A stretch of 64,000 nt of DNA from Neoarius graeffei (lineage: Eukaryota; Chordata; Actinopteri; Siluriformes; Ariidae). The notes beneath the pieces were generated by a model. The model saw only the letters and a program-made list of their open reading frames with translations. It searched no databases and had not been told where the DNA came from. Location of the stretch: contig NC_083582.1 of NCBI RefSeq assembly GCF_027579695.1, positions 78,409,727 through 78,473,726 of the forward strand, read 5' to 3'. Below, in pieces: positions 22,130 through 34,484 of this stretch (the stretch's first letter is position 1; each line of letters starts with the position of its first letter). The translations under genes and the position numbers were made by a program.

Positions 22130-22225
22130 ACTCGCCCATTTTTCCTGCTTCCAACACATCAACTTCAAGAACTGACTGTTCTCTTGCTGCCTAATAAACC
22201 CCGCCCCTCGACAGGTACCACTGTA

Positions 22226-22800
22226 ATGAGATCATCAATGTTATTCTCTCGACATTCACTGAATATGAGCAATCACACATTCTGATTGGCTACTCTACTA
22301 CTAGGATATCAGCTCATATACCGTGAGTAGAGAAAAACAAAATGGCGGCGTGTTGTTGAACCAACCGAGGACAAAATAAAAACTCTACTTGAAAACAAAA
22401 CCCCAAAAAACACAAAAAAAGCCACCAAATATGGGATAAAAGTAGATAGGCTCCAGCTTGCCTGCGACCCTGGAGAACAGGATAAAGCGGTTAGTGATAA
22501 TGAGATGAGATGAGAATTATTGTTATAGAATTTTTCACAAATTGTTCCTGTCATTTCACCGGTTTGTTTACATTCTTTATCTTTAAGCATTAAAATTTGC
22601 TGAATTTTTTTAGATTGATTCAAAAGCTCAAAAAAGTTTGAAAATGACAAAACTGAAATGTCCAAGGAAGAATCAAATAAATGTCTAAAGCTGTTCTATA
22701 CCTCGACACGACAGCAAGATGGCACTTTCTACAAAACAACAACACTAAAGTCAATTTCTGCTGCCATCGATATGTTTTTCAGAAGTCCGCCTAATTAAAA
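22226..22800 (-). mobile_element. Dispersed repeat family A, copy 2 (inverted)
   Basis: Inverse of the 14-kb and 42-kb copies: CATTCACTGAATATGAGCAA, CTATCTA-type TACTAGGATATCAGCTCATA, then GAGTAGAGAAAAACAAAATGG. A 60-bp SINE tail fragment (GGCTCCAGCTTGCCTGCGAC to ATGAGATGAGATGAG, 22451-22516) interrupts it. Confidence 0.65.
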
Positions 22801-22904
22801 AAGGCCCATGAGTAAAATAATTTTAACAGGAAGTAGTAATGATATTTCATCATGATAATGATAAGTCAACCAATTATCATCAGAAGTCACATCATTAGTG
22901 GAAT

Positions 22905-23875
22905 GGTGTCCACTTGATTTCAAGTCAAAGTGTCACATGACTTCAATATAAATCTACCCATTTCCTGGAAGAGCCTAGAGTTTGAGAACATATCAAAACG
23001 AACAGCAACATGAAGCCCAGGGCACAAAGTTCTGGAAACATATGAGGGTGAGTAAAGTGAAAAGCTTTTTATGCCTCTGTGAGTCTTTCTGCCTTCTAGG
23101 TATTTATTTATTTATTTAGTAACTGAAAAGCATGCTCAGTTGGGTTGAGGTCAGGTGACTGACTTGGCTGTTTAAGAACATTCCGTTTCTTTGCCTTGAG
23201 AAGATATTCATTTGCTTTCACAGTATGTTTTATGTTGTTCTCCATCTGTCCTCTGACGCTCTCTTCTATCATTTTTGGAGCATTTGACCGAATCTGAGCA
23301 GAAACTATCTCTACATACACTTCAGAGTTCATCCTGCTGCTTCTACCAGCAGTCACATCATCATTAAACACCAGTGACCCAGTTCCACTGGCAGCCGTAC
23401 ATGTTCATGTCCACCGGATTGGACAGATGATGTGGTCTACCATGGATCATGAGACCTTCCTTTTCCTTCTCCATACTGTACTCTTCTCTTCCCCCTCATC
23501 CTGGTACAAGTTAATCTGGGTTTCATCTCTCCAAAGAATCTTGTTCCAGAACTGGGCAGGCTTTCTAGCAAAGTCTAATCTGGTCTTTCTGTTCTTGAGT
23601 GTTACCAGTGGTTTGCATCTTGAGGAAAACTGTCAATATGTACATTCATCAAGGTGTCTCTTGATTCTAGACATTGACAGTGACACGCCTAACTCCTCAA
23701 GAGTGTTTTTGACTTGACTTGGGAAACATCAGGGTTTGGTATACAAAATTTCAAACATCCTACAGAGCATGATTGAATCCATTATTTAAAAATGGAAAGC
23801 AGAGGTCACAACTGTGACCATGCCAAGAGAAACTCATCCACCAAACTCGGATATATTTACCATGTTAGCTCAAGG
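22905..23875. pseudogene. Scrambled Tc1-like transposase pieces on both strands
   Basis: 22905-23041 and 23725-23875 read as the plus-strand N-terminal part of one Tc1-like element (GAACAGCAACATGAAGCCC; then ATCATTAAATCCATT-like GAATCCATTATTTAAAAATGG). Between them the minus strand (23717 to 23108) encodes the catalytic half of a Tc1-like transposase: WRDETQINLY with the first Asp, and [10 protein letters not shown] with the Glu. The order N-part, inverted C-part, N-part cannot come from one simple inversion. Insertion of a truncated element is more likely. Confidence 0.7.
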
Positions 23876-24559
23876 AAATTAAATGAAAACTTAAACTGCT
23901 TCTGTTATTAGTACTAATATGATCTGAACCCGACGATAATGGGTATTCTTGATGTATAAACTAGAGATTAGTTCACAACTATTAATTATATTTCTTGAAA
24001 ATCAGGATGTTTACCTGTTTCTAGGAAGAACTTTCTAAAATGCTAAGCTTTGAAATTGTATCTAATAATGTGCCATGGTAATAATATTTGGTGACAATGT
24101 TTTCTGAAACCTTTTTTCTTTTTTGTGAATGATTAAAAACAGAATTAATTAAGTCACACTAGGGAAATAAAGGCTTTATGGAACATGTCTAAAAGGTGAT
24201 TCATCAAATTCCTGCTTTCTTCATGACTCTAATGTTGAGATGCTCCTGTATATCTGATCGCATATCAACCATTGTGAGTGAAACAATCAAGTACTCTCAA
24301 AAGAGTAAATCATTCAATTGTGACAAGTTTAAAAATCGATATTTCTCTTATTATCTTCTTAGAGAATAGTCTCTTTGCCTCCCATCATGCTCTGCCTTGT
24401 TATTCATGTCGATCTTTTGTGAACTTTGGAATGGTCCATTAACCCAGTTTTTCCTCAATTCCTGTTTGGTTTTATGACAGTCTCATTTACATTCTTTTCG
24501 ATTGCTCAGATGCAGCTTGAGAGTGGATCTAAATTCTTAGCCATATGTTAATGTAATTA
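23876..24559. other. Unassigned AT-rich sequence
   Basis: No gene, inverted repeat or recognisable dispersed repeat. Confidence 0.4.
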
Positions 24560-24650
24560 CAATGTCTTACAAAAGTATTCATCCCCCTTGGTGTTTGTCC
24601 TGTTTTGTCGCATTACAAGCTGGAATTAAAATGGATTTTTGAAGGGTTAG

Positions 24651-25215
24651 TGTAATGCGGCTGTAACAAACCAGACACTCACGGACGATGAATGAACTCA
24701 AGGTTTTAATAAGCACAATGGAAAAAGACAATGTACAAAAGCCAGGCCAGGTCAATACCGAGAGATCCAAAACAGTAACAAATCGTGGTCAGGAAACGGG
24801 CAACAGTCCAAGAACCGGGAATCAGAAAAACACAGGCAATCTAAACACAAGGGCTAGGCAAATCGTAATCGGAAAACAGGCGAGGATCGAGAAACTGGGA
24901 AGTAAGAGAACCGAGCAAACAAACAGAAGAGCTAGGCAAAACAGGTCATACACAGGAATACAATCAGAATAATAACACTCAGTAGGCTCACAAAATGTAG
25001 AGGCAATACTGGGCAAAGAACACAACAAACAAAGGGGTATACAGTAAATACATACATAAAGAAAAAGGTACAGGTGATGATGATTAGAACTCAGGGGAGC
25101 CACTCCTAGGAAGTGGCTCCAGGTTGGCTGACGGACTGCACGTGGTAGTGACTAGTGTGTGAGGGGGATTGTGGAAGTGGAGTCCTGAGTGTTGGGTGAA
25201 CCCGGGAGCGTGACA
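24651..25215 (-). mobile_element. Solo LTR (565 bp) with 5-bp target duplication
   Basis: On the minus strand it runs TGTCACGCTCCCGGG to GCATTACA. The pentamer GTTAG is repeated on each side (24646-24650, 25216-25220). Near its 3' end lies ATTAAAACC, a poly(A)-signal variant. It is inserted in the left subterminal region of the Tc1-like element. It differs from the TGTGGCAG LTR family elsewhere in the window. Confidence 0.9.
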
Positions 25216-25525
25216 GTTAGCACCATTTGATTTACACAACATGCCGACCACTTTAAAGGTGCAAATTGTTGTTTTATTGTGACACAAACAATAATTAAAA
25301 TAAAAAAACCCAGCAATCTGGAGTGTGCATAAGTATTCACCCCCTTTTGTATGAAACCCCCTAAATAAGAGCTGGTCCAACCAATTCACTTCATAAGTCA
25401 CATAATTAGTTGAGTAAGCTCCACCTGTGTCCAATCAAAGTGTCACATGATCTGTCACATGATGTCTGTTTAAATCAACCTGTTCTGGAAGGACCCTGAA
25501 TCTGTTACACTACTAAGCAAACAAC

Positions 25526-26522
<997 letters not shown>

Positions 26523-26525
26523 CTT

Positions 26526-26535
<10 letters not shown>

Positions 26536-26556
<21 letters not shown>
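26536..26556. repeat. Poly(G) run of 21 preceded by poly(T)
   Basis: A T run passes directly into 21 G inside a Tc1-like element. It is a strong G-quadruplex candidate and a known trouble spot for assembly. Confidence 0.85.
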
Positions 26557-26769
26557 TGAATACCTATGCACACTCCAGATTTCTGTTTTTTTTTTTCATC
26601 GTAATTATTGTTTGTGTCACAATAAAACAACAATGTGCACCTTTAAAGTGGTCGGCATGTTGTGTAAATCAAATGGTGCTAACCCTCCAAAAATCCATTT
26701 TAATTCCAGCTTGTAATGCGACAAAACAGAACAAACACCAAGGGAGATGAATACTTTTGTAAGACACTG

Positions 26770-27668
26770 TATAGAAATGGAGTGTCAAGGTTTCATGTGA
26801 CTCCAGTATATTATACTGTATCTGCATTGTGGTGCATTGTATGACTTTAAATTCCCTGTTGTTTTCAAACTGACAAATTCTGTTAAGTCACATGATTAAC
26901 TCGTTGATCCATTCTTCTCTATCCAGAGTATGGCCGTGTTTCTGAGAGATGCTAATGTGCTCGGTAAATGCAGTGCACTTGTATCGGCTCAATTTGTCAC
27001 TTTTGTATTACTGTCAGTTCTCTGACTCAAACAAATGATGCTTTTGAGCACACAGTCCTCCTGAAATGATCAGCTGTAGAGCCACAATATTGAGCAGGGA
27101 TTCCTGAGACCGCTTTAAAGTCTGTTTCTAAACACATTACGCATGTTAGAAAATGCAACAGTTGCTGAAAACATGAGAAAAGACTGTGAACTATGTACTG
27201 AATTGTGGACTTGGACTGTGAAACAGTTTCATCATTTTTGTGTTCAGGGTTTTTGGGCGGGTCAGAAATCATGGCTTGACGATGCACTGGAGCCATACTT
27301 GGCATATTCCTGCCCATAACACTGTAACATTATAAAAATCAGAGCTGCATTAGTATCAGTGGTTCTCCAACTGAAATGAAAATCATTAGACATACTACAG
27401 CCAACAGTTTGTAGCTAGCGATGCCTTTGTGAACATGTCAGGGAACACTGGCATGCTGGTGTTCCCTGGTTCAAGTCCTGACTCACACTTGAGCTGTTCA
27501 TCTGTTGGATTGTCCGTACTATTTCATCTATCCTTCTCTTGCATTTTGTTTCCCTACAGGTTTTAGGTTTGAGCCCTTTCAGGGGCTAACAGACCTCATG
27601 ATGTGCTTGGTGCATACAAAATATCTATTTTTGTAGCACCTTTATGTTACTCACAAAACAAAAATGAT
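26770..27668. other. Unassigned sequence
   Basis: No domain-bearing frame or repeat recognised. Confidence 0.4.
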
Positions 27669-27863
27669 AAAATGGACAGTGTTGGGCAGTAACATGTTCC
27701 TCAGTAATTTGCTATTGTAATTCAAATACTTTCCACAGTAATGAGTAATGTAATGGATTACAATTTCTAAAATGGTAATTATATTGCAGTTACCAATCCA
27801 AGTATCACCTCGTTACCTGAACTCAATTTGAATTTTGTCTGAGCTAGGCTATCTTACTGTGAC

Positions 27864-28420
27864 ATGAATGTGCAGCTGGTCAGACAAACAATGATGGAGG
27901 ATGAGCTCATGCTAGTGGAAGAGAAATTTGCTTTACGAAGTTGGAAATACTGCCCTGAGTTTGAATTTGTGACAACCAGAGATGCAAAGAATACTGTCGT
28001 CCGTTGTAAACTCTGTCAGTTGAGCAATAAAATGCTTTCAACTGTGAAAAATACATCATCGAGTTTATTGAAGCATCTGATGTTGCAACACAGTAGTATG
28101 AAACTTGTGGGAAAAAAAAAAACACAGGCGCTGATAGGGATGCATATACGTACTCTGGGTAAACAACCACAACTGCACTTCAGAACAGAAAACGGTGGTT
28201 GAGAGAAGTTACGTGGAAAGGATGTGAATAAGCTCATTGCTGACTATATCATTACCTGTTTCCACTGTTGACTCACCACATTTCGACGCCTTGTAGAGAA
28301 AATACCCACAAAGAGCAGTGCTAGGCTGCTACAGAGAAAGACGTTTGCTGACGACTTCGAGAGCGAATATGTGCTGATGGAATCTAATTTGAAGGCCACA
28401 CTCAGAGAGGTACTGTAAGC
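27864..28420 (+). pseudogene. hAT transposase N-terminal pseudogene
   Basis: The frame 27864-28202 encodes 112 residues with a BED-type finger at about residues 47-78: RCKLCQLSNKM, then SSSLLKHLMLQHSSM (C-x2-C and H-x4-H). After the stop, other frames continue the family sequence (FRRLVEKIPTKSS and RKTFADDFESEYV). The catalytic RNase-H-like domain and the C-terminal dimerisation region are missing. It probably bound element ends once; it is now dead. Confidence 0.85.
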
Positions 28421-28618
28421 TTTGAAGTACTCTTCCAGAAGACTGATTGGACCCTGTGTCTTTGCTAGTGAACAGGAGAGCCATCAGGCCAAATATGGGC
28501 CTTTAGCATACCTGTGAGGAATTTGTGAACCTCAATAGACTTTTGTTCCAATAAAGTGGATTAATTTGTAAAATGAGCTCAGCAGGTTGTATGGCACTTT
28601 TTCAGAAGGAAGCTAGCA

Positions 28619-29013
28619 GAAGAAGAAGAAGCAGAACAACAGCAATAGCAACTTTATTCATCACATGCACACTTCTGAAATTCCTCTCTGCATTTAACCC
28701 ATCTGAAGCAGTGAACACACACGAGCAATGAGCACACACACGTACCCAGAGCAGTGGGCAGTCATGCTAACAGCGCCCAGGGAGCAGTCAGGGGGTTCGG
28801 TGCCTTGCTCAAGGGCACCTCAGCCTAAGGCCACCCCATGTTAACCTAACCACACATCTTTGGACTGTGGGGGAAACCGGAGCACCCGGAGGAAACCCAC
28901 GCAGACACGGAGAGAACATGCAAACTCCACACAGAAAGGCCCTCGCCGGCCGCTGGGTTCGAACCAAGAACCTTCTTGCTGTGAGGCGGCAGTGCTAACC
29001 ACTACACCACCAT
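28619..29013 (-). mobile_element. DANA-like SINE, reverse orientation
   Basis: On the minus strand it has the tRNA-like head TGGTGTAGTGGTTAGCACTG, then GGAGTTTGCATGTTCTC, CCACAGTCCAAAGATGTG, a body with TGCCCACTGCTCTGGGTACG, and a (TTC)n-type tail. The same long form occurs at 45288-45645 and 52483-52843. Confidence 0.9.
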
Positions 29014-29342
29014 AATGTACCTAATTACTCTTCCTGAGTAACTTGCCCAACACTGATAATGGATGAATAAATAAGTTATAAAAATAAACCTTTCTGGTGG
29101 AGTGCAGAGGATGGCTGTGAGTTTGATCTGTGACAATACAAACAAATAAAACTATCTGAAAAAGTGACAATGTTTTGTTCATGTTATTTATTGATAGCCT
29201 GACATTATTTGAGCGAGGTTATACTTGTCAGTAGTACATATTGCTAACTTGGGAGAAAAATAGGACACTGTTGCAGACTGAGAGGAATGAGTTTGATTCT
29301 CAGGGAGGTCAGTGTCCTCTGGGTCTGGTGCTCAAACACGTG

Positions 29343-30917
29343 CGTGTCAAGTCAAGTCAAGTTTATTTGTACAGCGCTTTTAACAATAGACATTGTTGGA
29401 AAACAGCTTTACAGAATTTGAATAGCTTAAAACATGAGCTAATTTTATCCCTAATCTATCCCCAATGATGAAGCCTGTGGCGATGGTGGCAAGGAAAATC
29501 TCCCTCAGATGACATGAGGAAGAAACCTCGAGAGGAACCAGACTCAAAAGGGAACCCATCCTCATTTGGGCAACAGCAGACAGCCTGACTATAACATTAA
29601 CAGTTTTAACATGAAATCAGTTTCGTTGATGTTATAAACTCTTCACTGATGGAAACTTGAGTGCAAAACTGTTCATGATAACTGCAGTCCTAAAGTTAGC
29701 AAGTCAACTGTAGTCCTCAGCCATAAAAGCATTACTGTAAGTGTCCAGAGTGTCTTCCAAGTGTGACTTTCAACTGTCCACATGGGGCCGTCCTCTACAG
29801 GAGCGATGTGATGAGACTCCAACCAGACACAGAGCACCAGGATGGATCAGGCAGGTCCGAGGAGCAGAAGAGGTTCAGCATCTCGATCTCAGGATTGACA
29901 TATAACTCAGAGGGACAGGGTTTTTGTTTTTTTTGGGGGGTGGGAGAGAAAACGCAGGTTGTTAGGTACTGTACATGTAACACTAAAAAGTGCACAGTGC
30001 TTCATTGCAAGAGTCATTTTTTTTTTAATATTTATTTTTGAGCGAGTAAACCCAAGGCAAGAATCAAACCATGTTTCAGGAGTTACCGGTACAGGACATG
30101 TGCAGTAACCACCAGACTACCAAGACCCGCAGTTTCATCTGCTCCTGCACTGAAAAAGTAACCTACCATATAGAATTTACCCAATAAATCTGAGGTAACA
30201 ATTTGCATTGACTTGTTTGGGGTAGATTTATTTCCATATATTGAGTATAAAATAACTGAAATAAAAAGCTATGAAATACTTAAATTGGGTAAAATTTACC
30301 TCACATTTATGTATCTATTCTACAGCTACTTTCTCACTGAAATTGGGAAGCGCAGTACAAAAGCTTCACACATCATTTCAAGATTTTTTTTTATGAGAGA
30401 AGCGCCATCTAATGGCGACACCGTGGAATCGAATGAATGGGCGTGTTTAGAATTAAAATAGGGGAGGAAGGGGGGTCTGAGCCATTCATGGCAGCCGCCT
30501 GGTGTTCAGCTGGGAACTGCACGGCAGTCGCATGGCAGTCGCATGGCGTGCGGTTGGAATGGGAAAAATTCAATTGCTGCTACTGTATGCCCAATGTCAC
30601 CTGAATAAGTAGGAACAGTATACATATTGCACTGAGTACAAGCAGGGACTCCGGCAACTAACTATGACAGCATAACTAAACGGGGAGAGCCAGAAGGTAA
30701 CACAGGCATGAGGGAGCCCCGGGACATAAAGCAGCAGCCACTACACCGTCAACAAACTCGAGTGAGCAAGCGAGTGGGGACTGACAGCATCCATACATCC
30801 CAGTTTACCAACACACTCTGTCTGAGGATCCTCCAGATCTGCACCTTTACCTCATAAACACCATCAACACAAGGCTGGACTAAACAGATATGTTTTTACT
30901 CGAGACTTAAACGTTGA
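29343..30917. repeat. Long dispersed repeat, family B, with a 607-bp insertion
   Basis: It begins with repeated GTCAA, then GTTTATTTGTACAGCGCTTT. It continues through GAGGAAGAAACCTCGAGAGG and CAAAAGGGAACCCATCCTCA to about 29966 and resumes at about 30588 (GCCCAATGTCACCTGAATAA) to the LTR at 30923. This wording is very common in fish genomes. I see no protein-coding content. Confidence 0.6.
29974..30580. mobile_element. 607-bp insertion flanked by TACTGTA
   Basis: The heptamer TACTGTA occurs at 29967-29973 and again at 30581-30587, and the flanking family-B repeat continues across it. The insert has no obvious inverted termini. It has an A/T-rich centre and a GC-richer right part with repeated GCAGTCGCATGG. 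Its class is unknown. Confidence 0.5.
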
Positions 30918-30922
30918 GACTG

Positions 30923-31339
30923 TGTCAGTAACGGCGCTGAAAACACAAGTTTGGAGCAGCCTCCCAACATGGCCGCTCTGGACTACAAGTCCCAAGGGTC
31001 ACAGCGCCCTCTGTCACCTGACTGTTAATCACTCCACCTGTCTCTCATCCAGTGATTACCAGGTCACCTGTATAAGCTCAGCTTTCACTTCCCTACTTCA
31101 TAAAGTATTGTCTAGTACCCTGTGTCTAACTTTACCGAGCCGTTTGGGTTCCACCTAATTTCCAGTGTATGACCCGTGCTTGTGTTTAGTCTCGACCTCA
31201 TCTCATTGTTTTCCCTTCATTGCATTGTTTGCTGATCAACTGACCCTTGCTCATTTCCGGACTACGGTTCTTGCTCTTCAATTTGGCTCAGCGTGCTGTT
31301 TGCGAAGTTCCCAGTCTCCCCTGCACCTGCACTCTGACA
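30923..31339 (+). mobile_element. Probable solo LTR of gypsy type
   Basis: It runs TGTCAGTAACGGCGCTG to CACTCTGACA. The interior has ATGGCCGCTCTGGACTACAA and CAGCGCCCTCT, like the LTR of the chromovirus at 34054-37735, and a TATAAG box near 31070. The flanking pentamers GACTG and GTACG do not agree well, so the right limit is tentative. Confidence 0.5.
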
Positions 31340-32080
31340 GTACGGCTGTACAACTCTAAGGCCGATAGCAAATTTGACAGTTGAGAGAGCCTGCACCTTT
31401 CCGATGATTGGGTGTGGTTTCGGTCCCTTCACCCAGGGACACGCCCCCAGCATCTCAGATCAGGCAGTACTGCTCAGTTTTTCATGATTTACATTTTTTT
31501 AAACTATTAGGTTTAGACTGTGTAGTGTTCACCATGCAAGTCCCTGTGAATGATCTGTTACTATAGAAATGTATTCAAACAGGAAGCTTCACATAAACAT
31601 GTGATTTGTAGCTGTCCTGCTGCTGGTGTAGAAAAGAAACCCACAAGAAATATCTGTGTACCTAAAGTGCTAAAGATAAATATATAGTGCATGGAGAGAG
31701 GGATGAGAGAAATCATTACAGTTCAATCAAGGCATGTTTCTGTCAAGAACACATTGTTTTCAATCACAAATAAGATCGCGGCAAAAAAAAAAGTCCTGGT
31801 ATTTAGAGATGTGACATTTACAAGTGCCAGTTTAGCTTTTACTTATAGGGTTTGGCTGGACTTCTCTGCTTGAAAGTGTCATTAATCAAGTTTTCCTCAC
31901 TGCTTTTCAGTAATAACAATGTCACGGAGTGCAGGTAATTCCCATGAAGCTTCAAAATGGTTAAGATGTAGGAGTAACGATCGACTCATTTCTGCATTGG
32001 ATTTCATGTTCTTGTCTGGATGAGCAGGAAAACTGGTTACTGGTTTTCTGTGAAATTCCACTTTCAGTCGTTATTTCTAT
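31340..32080. other. Unassigned sequence
   Basis: No recognisable gene or repeat, only short frames. Confidence 0.4.
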
Positions 32081-32084
32081 TTAA

Positions 32085-33176
32085 ATTGCTAGTCTTACAA
32101 AAATGACATCATAAAATCCCGGGGTTTCTGTGTGTGATCTGCTCAAATAGGTTGTAAAGTTCACTGATAATAATAAAAAAAAAAAAAAAAATTGGTTCAA
32201 TAAATAATTTTTTGCATTTGAATTCTGTTCCAAAAATCACTAAAAGCTTGTCCACCATTAGATCGCAGCGATTTATTGGTCAGTGGTGCTGCATGTGTGA
32301 TGTCATCTGCGCCACTGACTTCTTTTGTAAAGCTCTCTACACAACTTTACGACAACAAGGACGAAGAAGCAGTGACTCAGAGTGAGCATGTTTCGGTTTG
32401 CTTTTAGATCAGTAATTATCTGATGTCTATGTAATTATTCTATTTGGCCACATAGAAACTACCTGAGGACGTTATTGATCTGACAAAGGACAACTAATCA
32501 ATTCATGCAACAGGCTAAACACAAGCTGGATACTTCCTGTGCGGTGGTGAGCTCTTTGGGACGGTGTTTCTGACTTTTGTTTCCAGATGGTAGGAACTGC
32601 TCTGCGTACGAGACGTTGCTCAAATCCTACTCTGTGAACATGCCTCACAAATATATCTTTTTCAGAATGTATGGAGCCGACACCAAACCGTCCTGTCGAC
32701 TTGAAGTTACCTCTCTTTATCTGTACAAATCAAACCCATTCAATTCCGTAAGTGTCCTGCCGACTTTGGGCTACAATGGATTGGAATTCCATTGTTTTTT
32801 TGTTTTGTTTTTTAAATCTGCTACATTTGAACAGTCTTGAATGACACCTCTTAGGAGACATGCTTTTGTTTTAATTTTGTTTTGGAATAAAAAAAAAAAA
32901 AATTAAAAACGTGCTACGCTTTGCAAAGCAGACGAAGCCAGAAGTGCCACAAACTTTTAATCATTGCGTGTATGATGTCACTTCCTTTGAATTAACAGTA
33001 ACTTATCAGGAACACATTCATCTAATAGTGGACTCAAAGAGCCAAACTTTACCAACTGAATAGAACATGTTCCTGGTCTCGTATTAAAATACAATTTAGA
33101 CAGTAAACTATTGAACATGTCTAGTTTTATAAGGTATAATTTCCAGGAGTGATGTAATTTTCGTAAGACTAGCACT
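32085..33176 (+). mobile_element. TTAA-flanked transposon with degenerate THAP-like domain (Kolobok-like)
   Basis: TTAA is present on both sides (32081-32084, 33177-33180). The termini ATTGCTAGTCTTACAAAAAT and (inverse right) AGTGCTAGTCTTACGAAAAT match over about 27 bp with few differences. TTAA duplication is known for piggyBac and Kolobok. The THAP-like remnant inside favours Kolobok. The catalytic region is missing, so it is non-autonomous. Confidence 0.75.
32586..32749 (+). pseudogene. Decayed THAP-like zinc-finger segment
   Basis: The frame reads NCSAYETLLKSYSVNM, then IFFRMYGADT, then CRLEV. Position by position it resembles the start of a THAP finger (C-S-A-Y-G-C, S-F-F-R-F-P, later C and H). 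The second zinc Cys is lost and the C-terminal His is not visible. It has apparent acceptor and donor signals (TTTGTTTCCAG before, GTAAGT after) and could be mistaken for a host exon. Its position inside a TTAA element argues against that. Confidence 0.5.
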
Positions 33177-33180
33177 TTAA

Positions 33181-34048
33181 AAAGAGCTGGATCCATCACT
33201 GCACAAGTAATGTTTTGTCATTTTGGTTACATCAGTATTTTATTAGCTGACAGGCTGTCAGTCATAATCGATCACCAAATTAATCATTATCGGTTTGATT
33301 TTACTTAAAGACTGTACTCAGTTGCTGAATTAAACATAGTTTAAGCCAATACTGACATGATGTATTCAGATTCCATATGAAGAAGCTTGTATGTCTGTCT
33401 AACTAGAAGTAAAACAGGAGAATGAAACGATGCACAGTCACATCAAAAGCTGCTTAAAGATCTTTATTTCTTTTACCATTTTCTATTCTTTTTTTTTAGA
33501 ATAATTGTGATTGAGTGGGCTGTTCTTCAGTAGAGAGGCCAAAATTACGAAATTATTAACTTGTCAACTCAGTGATATTGCTAAAGTATGGAATCCAAGG
33601 CAAAATGTACTGAAAATCATATTTAAAAAAAAAAATCACACAATTATAGCAATGTTGCTTCAGAGAAATCTCGGTTTGAATTTGAAGAAATGAATGTTCA
33701 GTTTTTTCTGATATAATTCCATTACTGACTTTTCTTTCCTCATAAAAGATTTTGCGTTCAGAGTTAAACATAGACAATTTTTCTATGCATTTTTAGGGTA
33801 AAAAGATACCTCACATTTTTTTTTTATTTTATTTAATACCATTATCTTGAGTACTGCAACTTAAAAAAAAAAATTCCAACATTTTGCTGTGAATGTGATT
33901 CCGTTACCAAAGAACTACCCAAATTATAACTATAAATTAAACACACTAGTTATTCAGTGACAAAGAATAATGATAAACATTACACTCAATTTGTAACTGT
34001 ATTCCTGATGAAGCTTTACACACTGCATATCTCAACCAACTTCATGAG
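33181..34048. other. Unassigned AT-rich sequence
   Basis: Many A and T runs. No gene or repeat recognised. Confidence 0.4.
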
Positions 34049-34053
34049 CTTTT

Positions 34054-34469
34054 TGTGAGTCTGCAGGCAGTTATGGATATATGTGCGGTGGAAGACAGCT
34101 TTAGAATAGCAAACCAAGCCAAAACGAGAGACAGGGATCATAGTCAAAGAACAAGCTAGGGTTGGGCGATCGGCGAACAGAGTAACATGGGCAAAACAGA
34201 AATTGAGGAAACGAAAAAGCACTAGCAATGGTCAAATAGGCAGAAAGGCAGTCAAAGAATAACAAGGCTTGGTATGTATGGAAAAACCAGAATGATACTT
34301 CACAATGTGTGCTTGTGTGACTGGGGTTTAAATACTGAGACAGATGATGAGGAAATGAATGTCAGCTGAGAGTCAGAAGGCAGGAGATAGAGGGCGCTGT
34401 GTGTGCTGGGAGTTGTAGTCCGAGCTGTCCATGTTTGTAGTCTGCTCATCTCCAGCTGGTTTACTGACA
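34054..34469 (-). repeat. 3' LTR of the chromovirus (416 bp)
   Basis: On the minus strand it begins TGTCAGTAAACC and ends GACTCACA. It has a TATTTAAA promoter-like box and ACAACTCCCAGCACACACAG. The first 235 bp match the 5' remnant at 37501-37735. Confidence 0.92.
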
Positions 34470-34484
34470 GAGGCCCCCAAGGAG

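Larger units (their letters stand above)
20140..22225. mobile_element. Dispersed repeat interrupted by a 1.75-kb TIR element
   Basis: The outer repeat is present as 20140-20370 (TTGGACCACTTTTGCTCAGT and TATCTGGCCCTTGTCAAAGT) and resumes at about 22130 (CCATTTTTCCTGCTTCCAAC). The two parts read as one piece when the middle is removed. Family assignment is unknown. Confidence 0.55.
27677..29055 (+). mobile_element. hAT element with BED-finger ORF and inserted SINE
   Basis: The left end CAGTGTTGGGCAGTAACATG and right end GTAACTTGCCCAACACTG are inverted. The flanks AAAATGGA (27669-27676) and ATAATGGA (29056-29063) agree at seven of eight bases, as expected for an aged 8-bp hAT duplication. A SINE at 28619-29013 sits close to the right end. 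Confidence 0.88.

Noticed and set aside
32586..32749. Second exon of the host gene, joined in phase to 9206
   Set aside because: Phase and splice words fit, but the segment lies inside a TTAA-flanked transposon and resembles a decayed THAP finger, so it is treated as transposon text.
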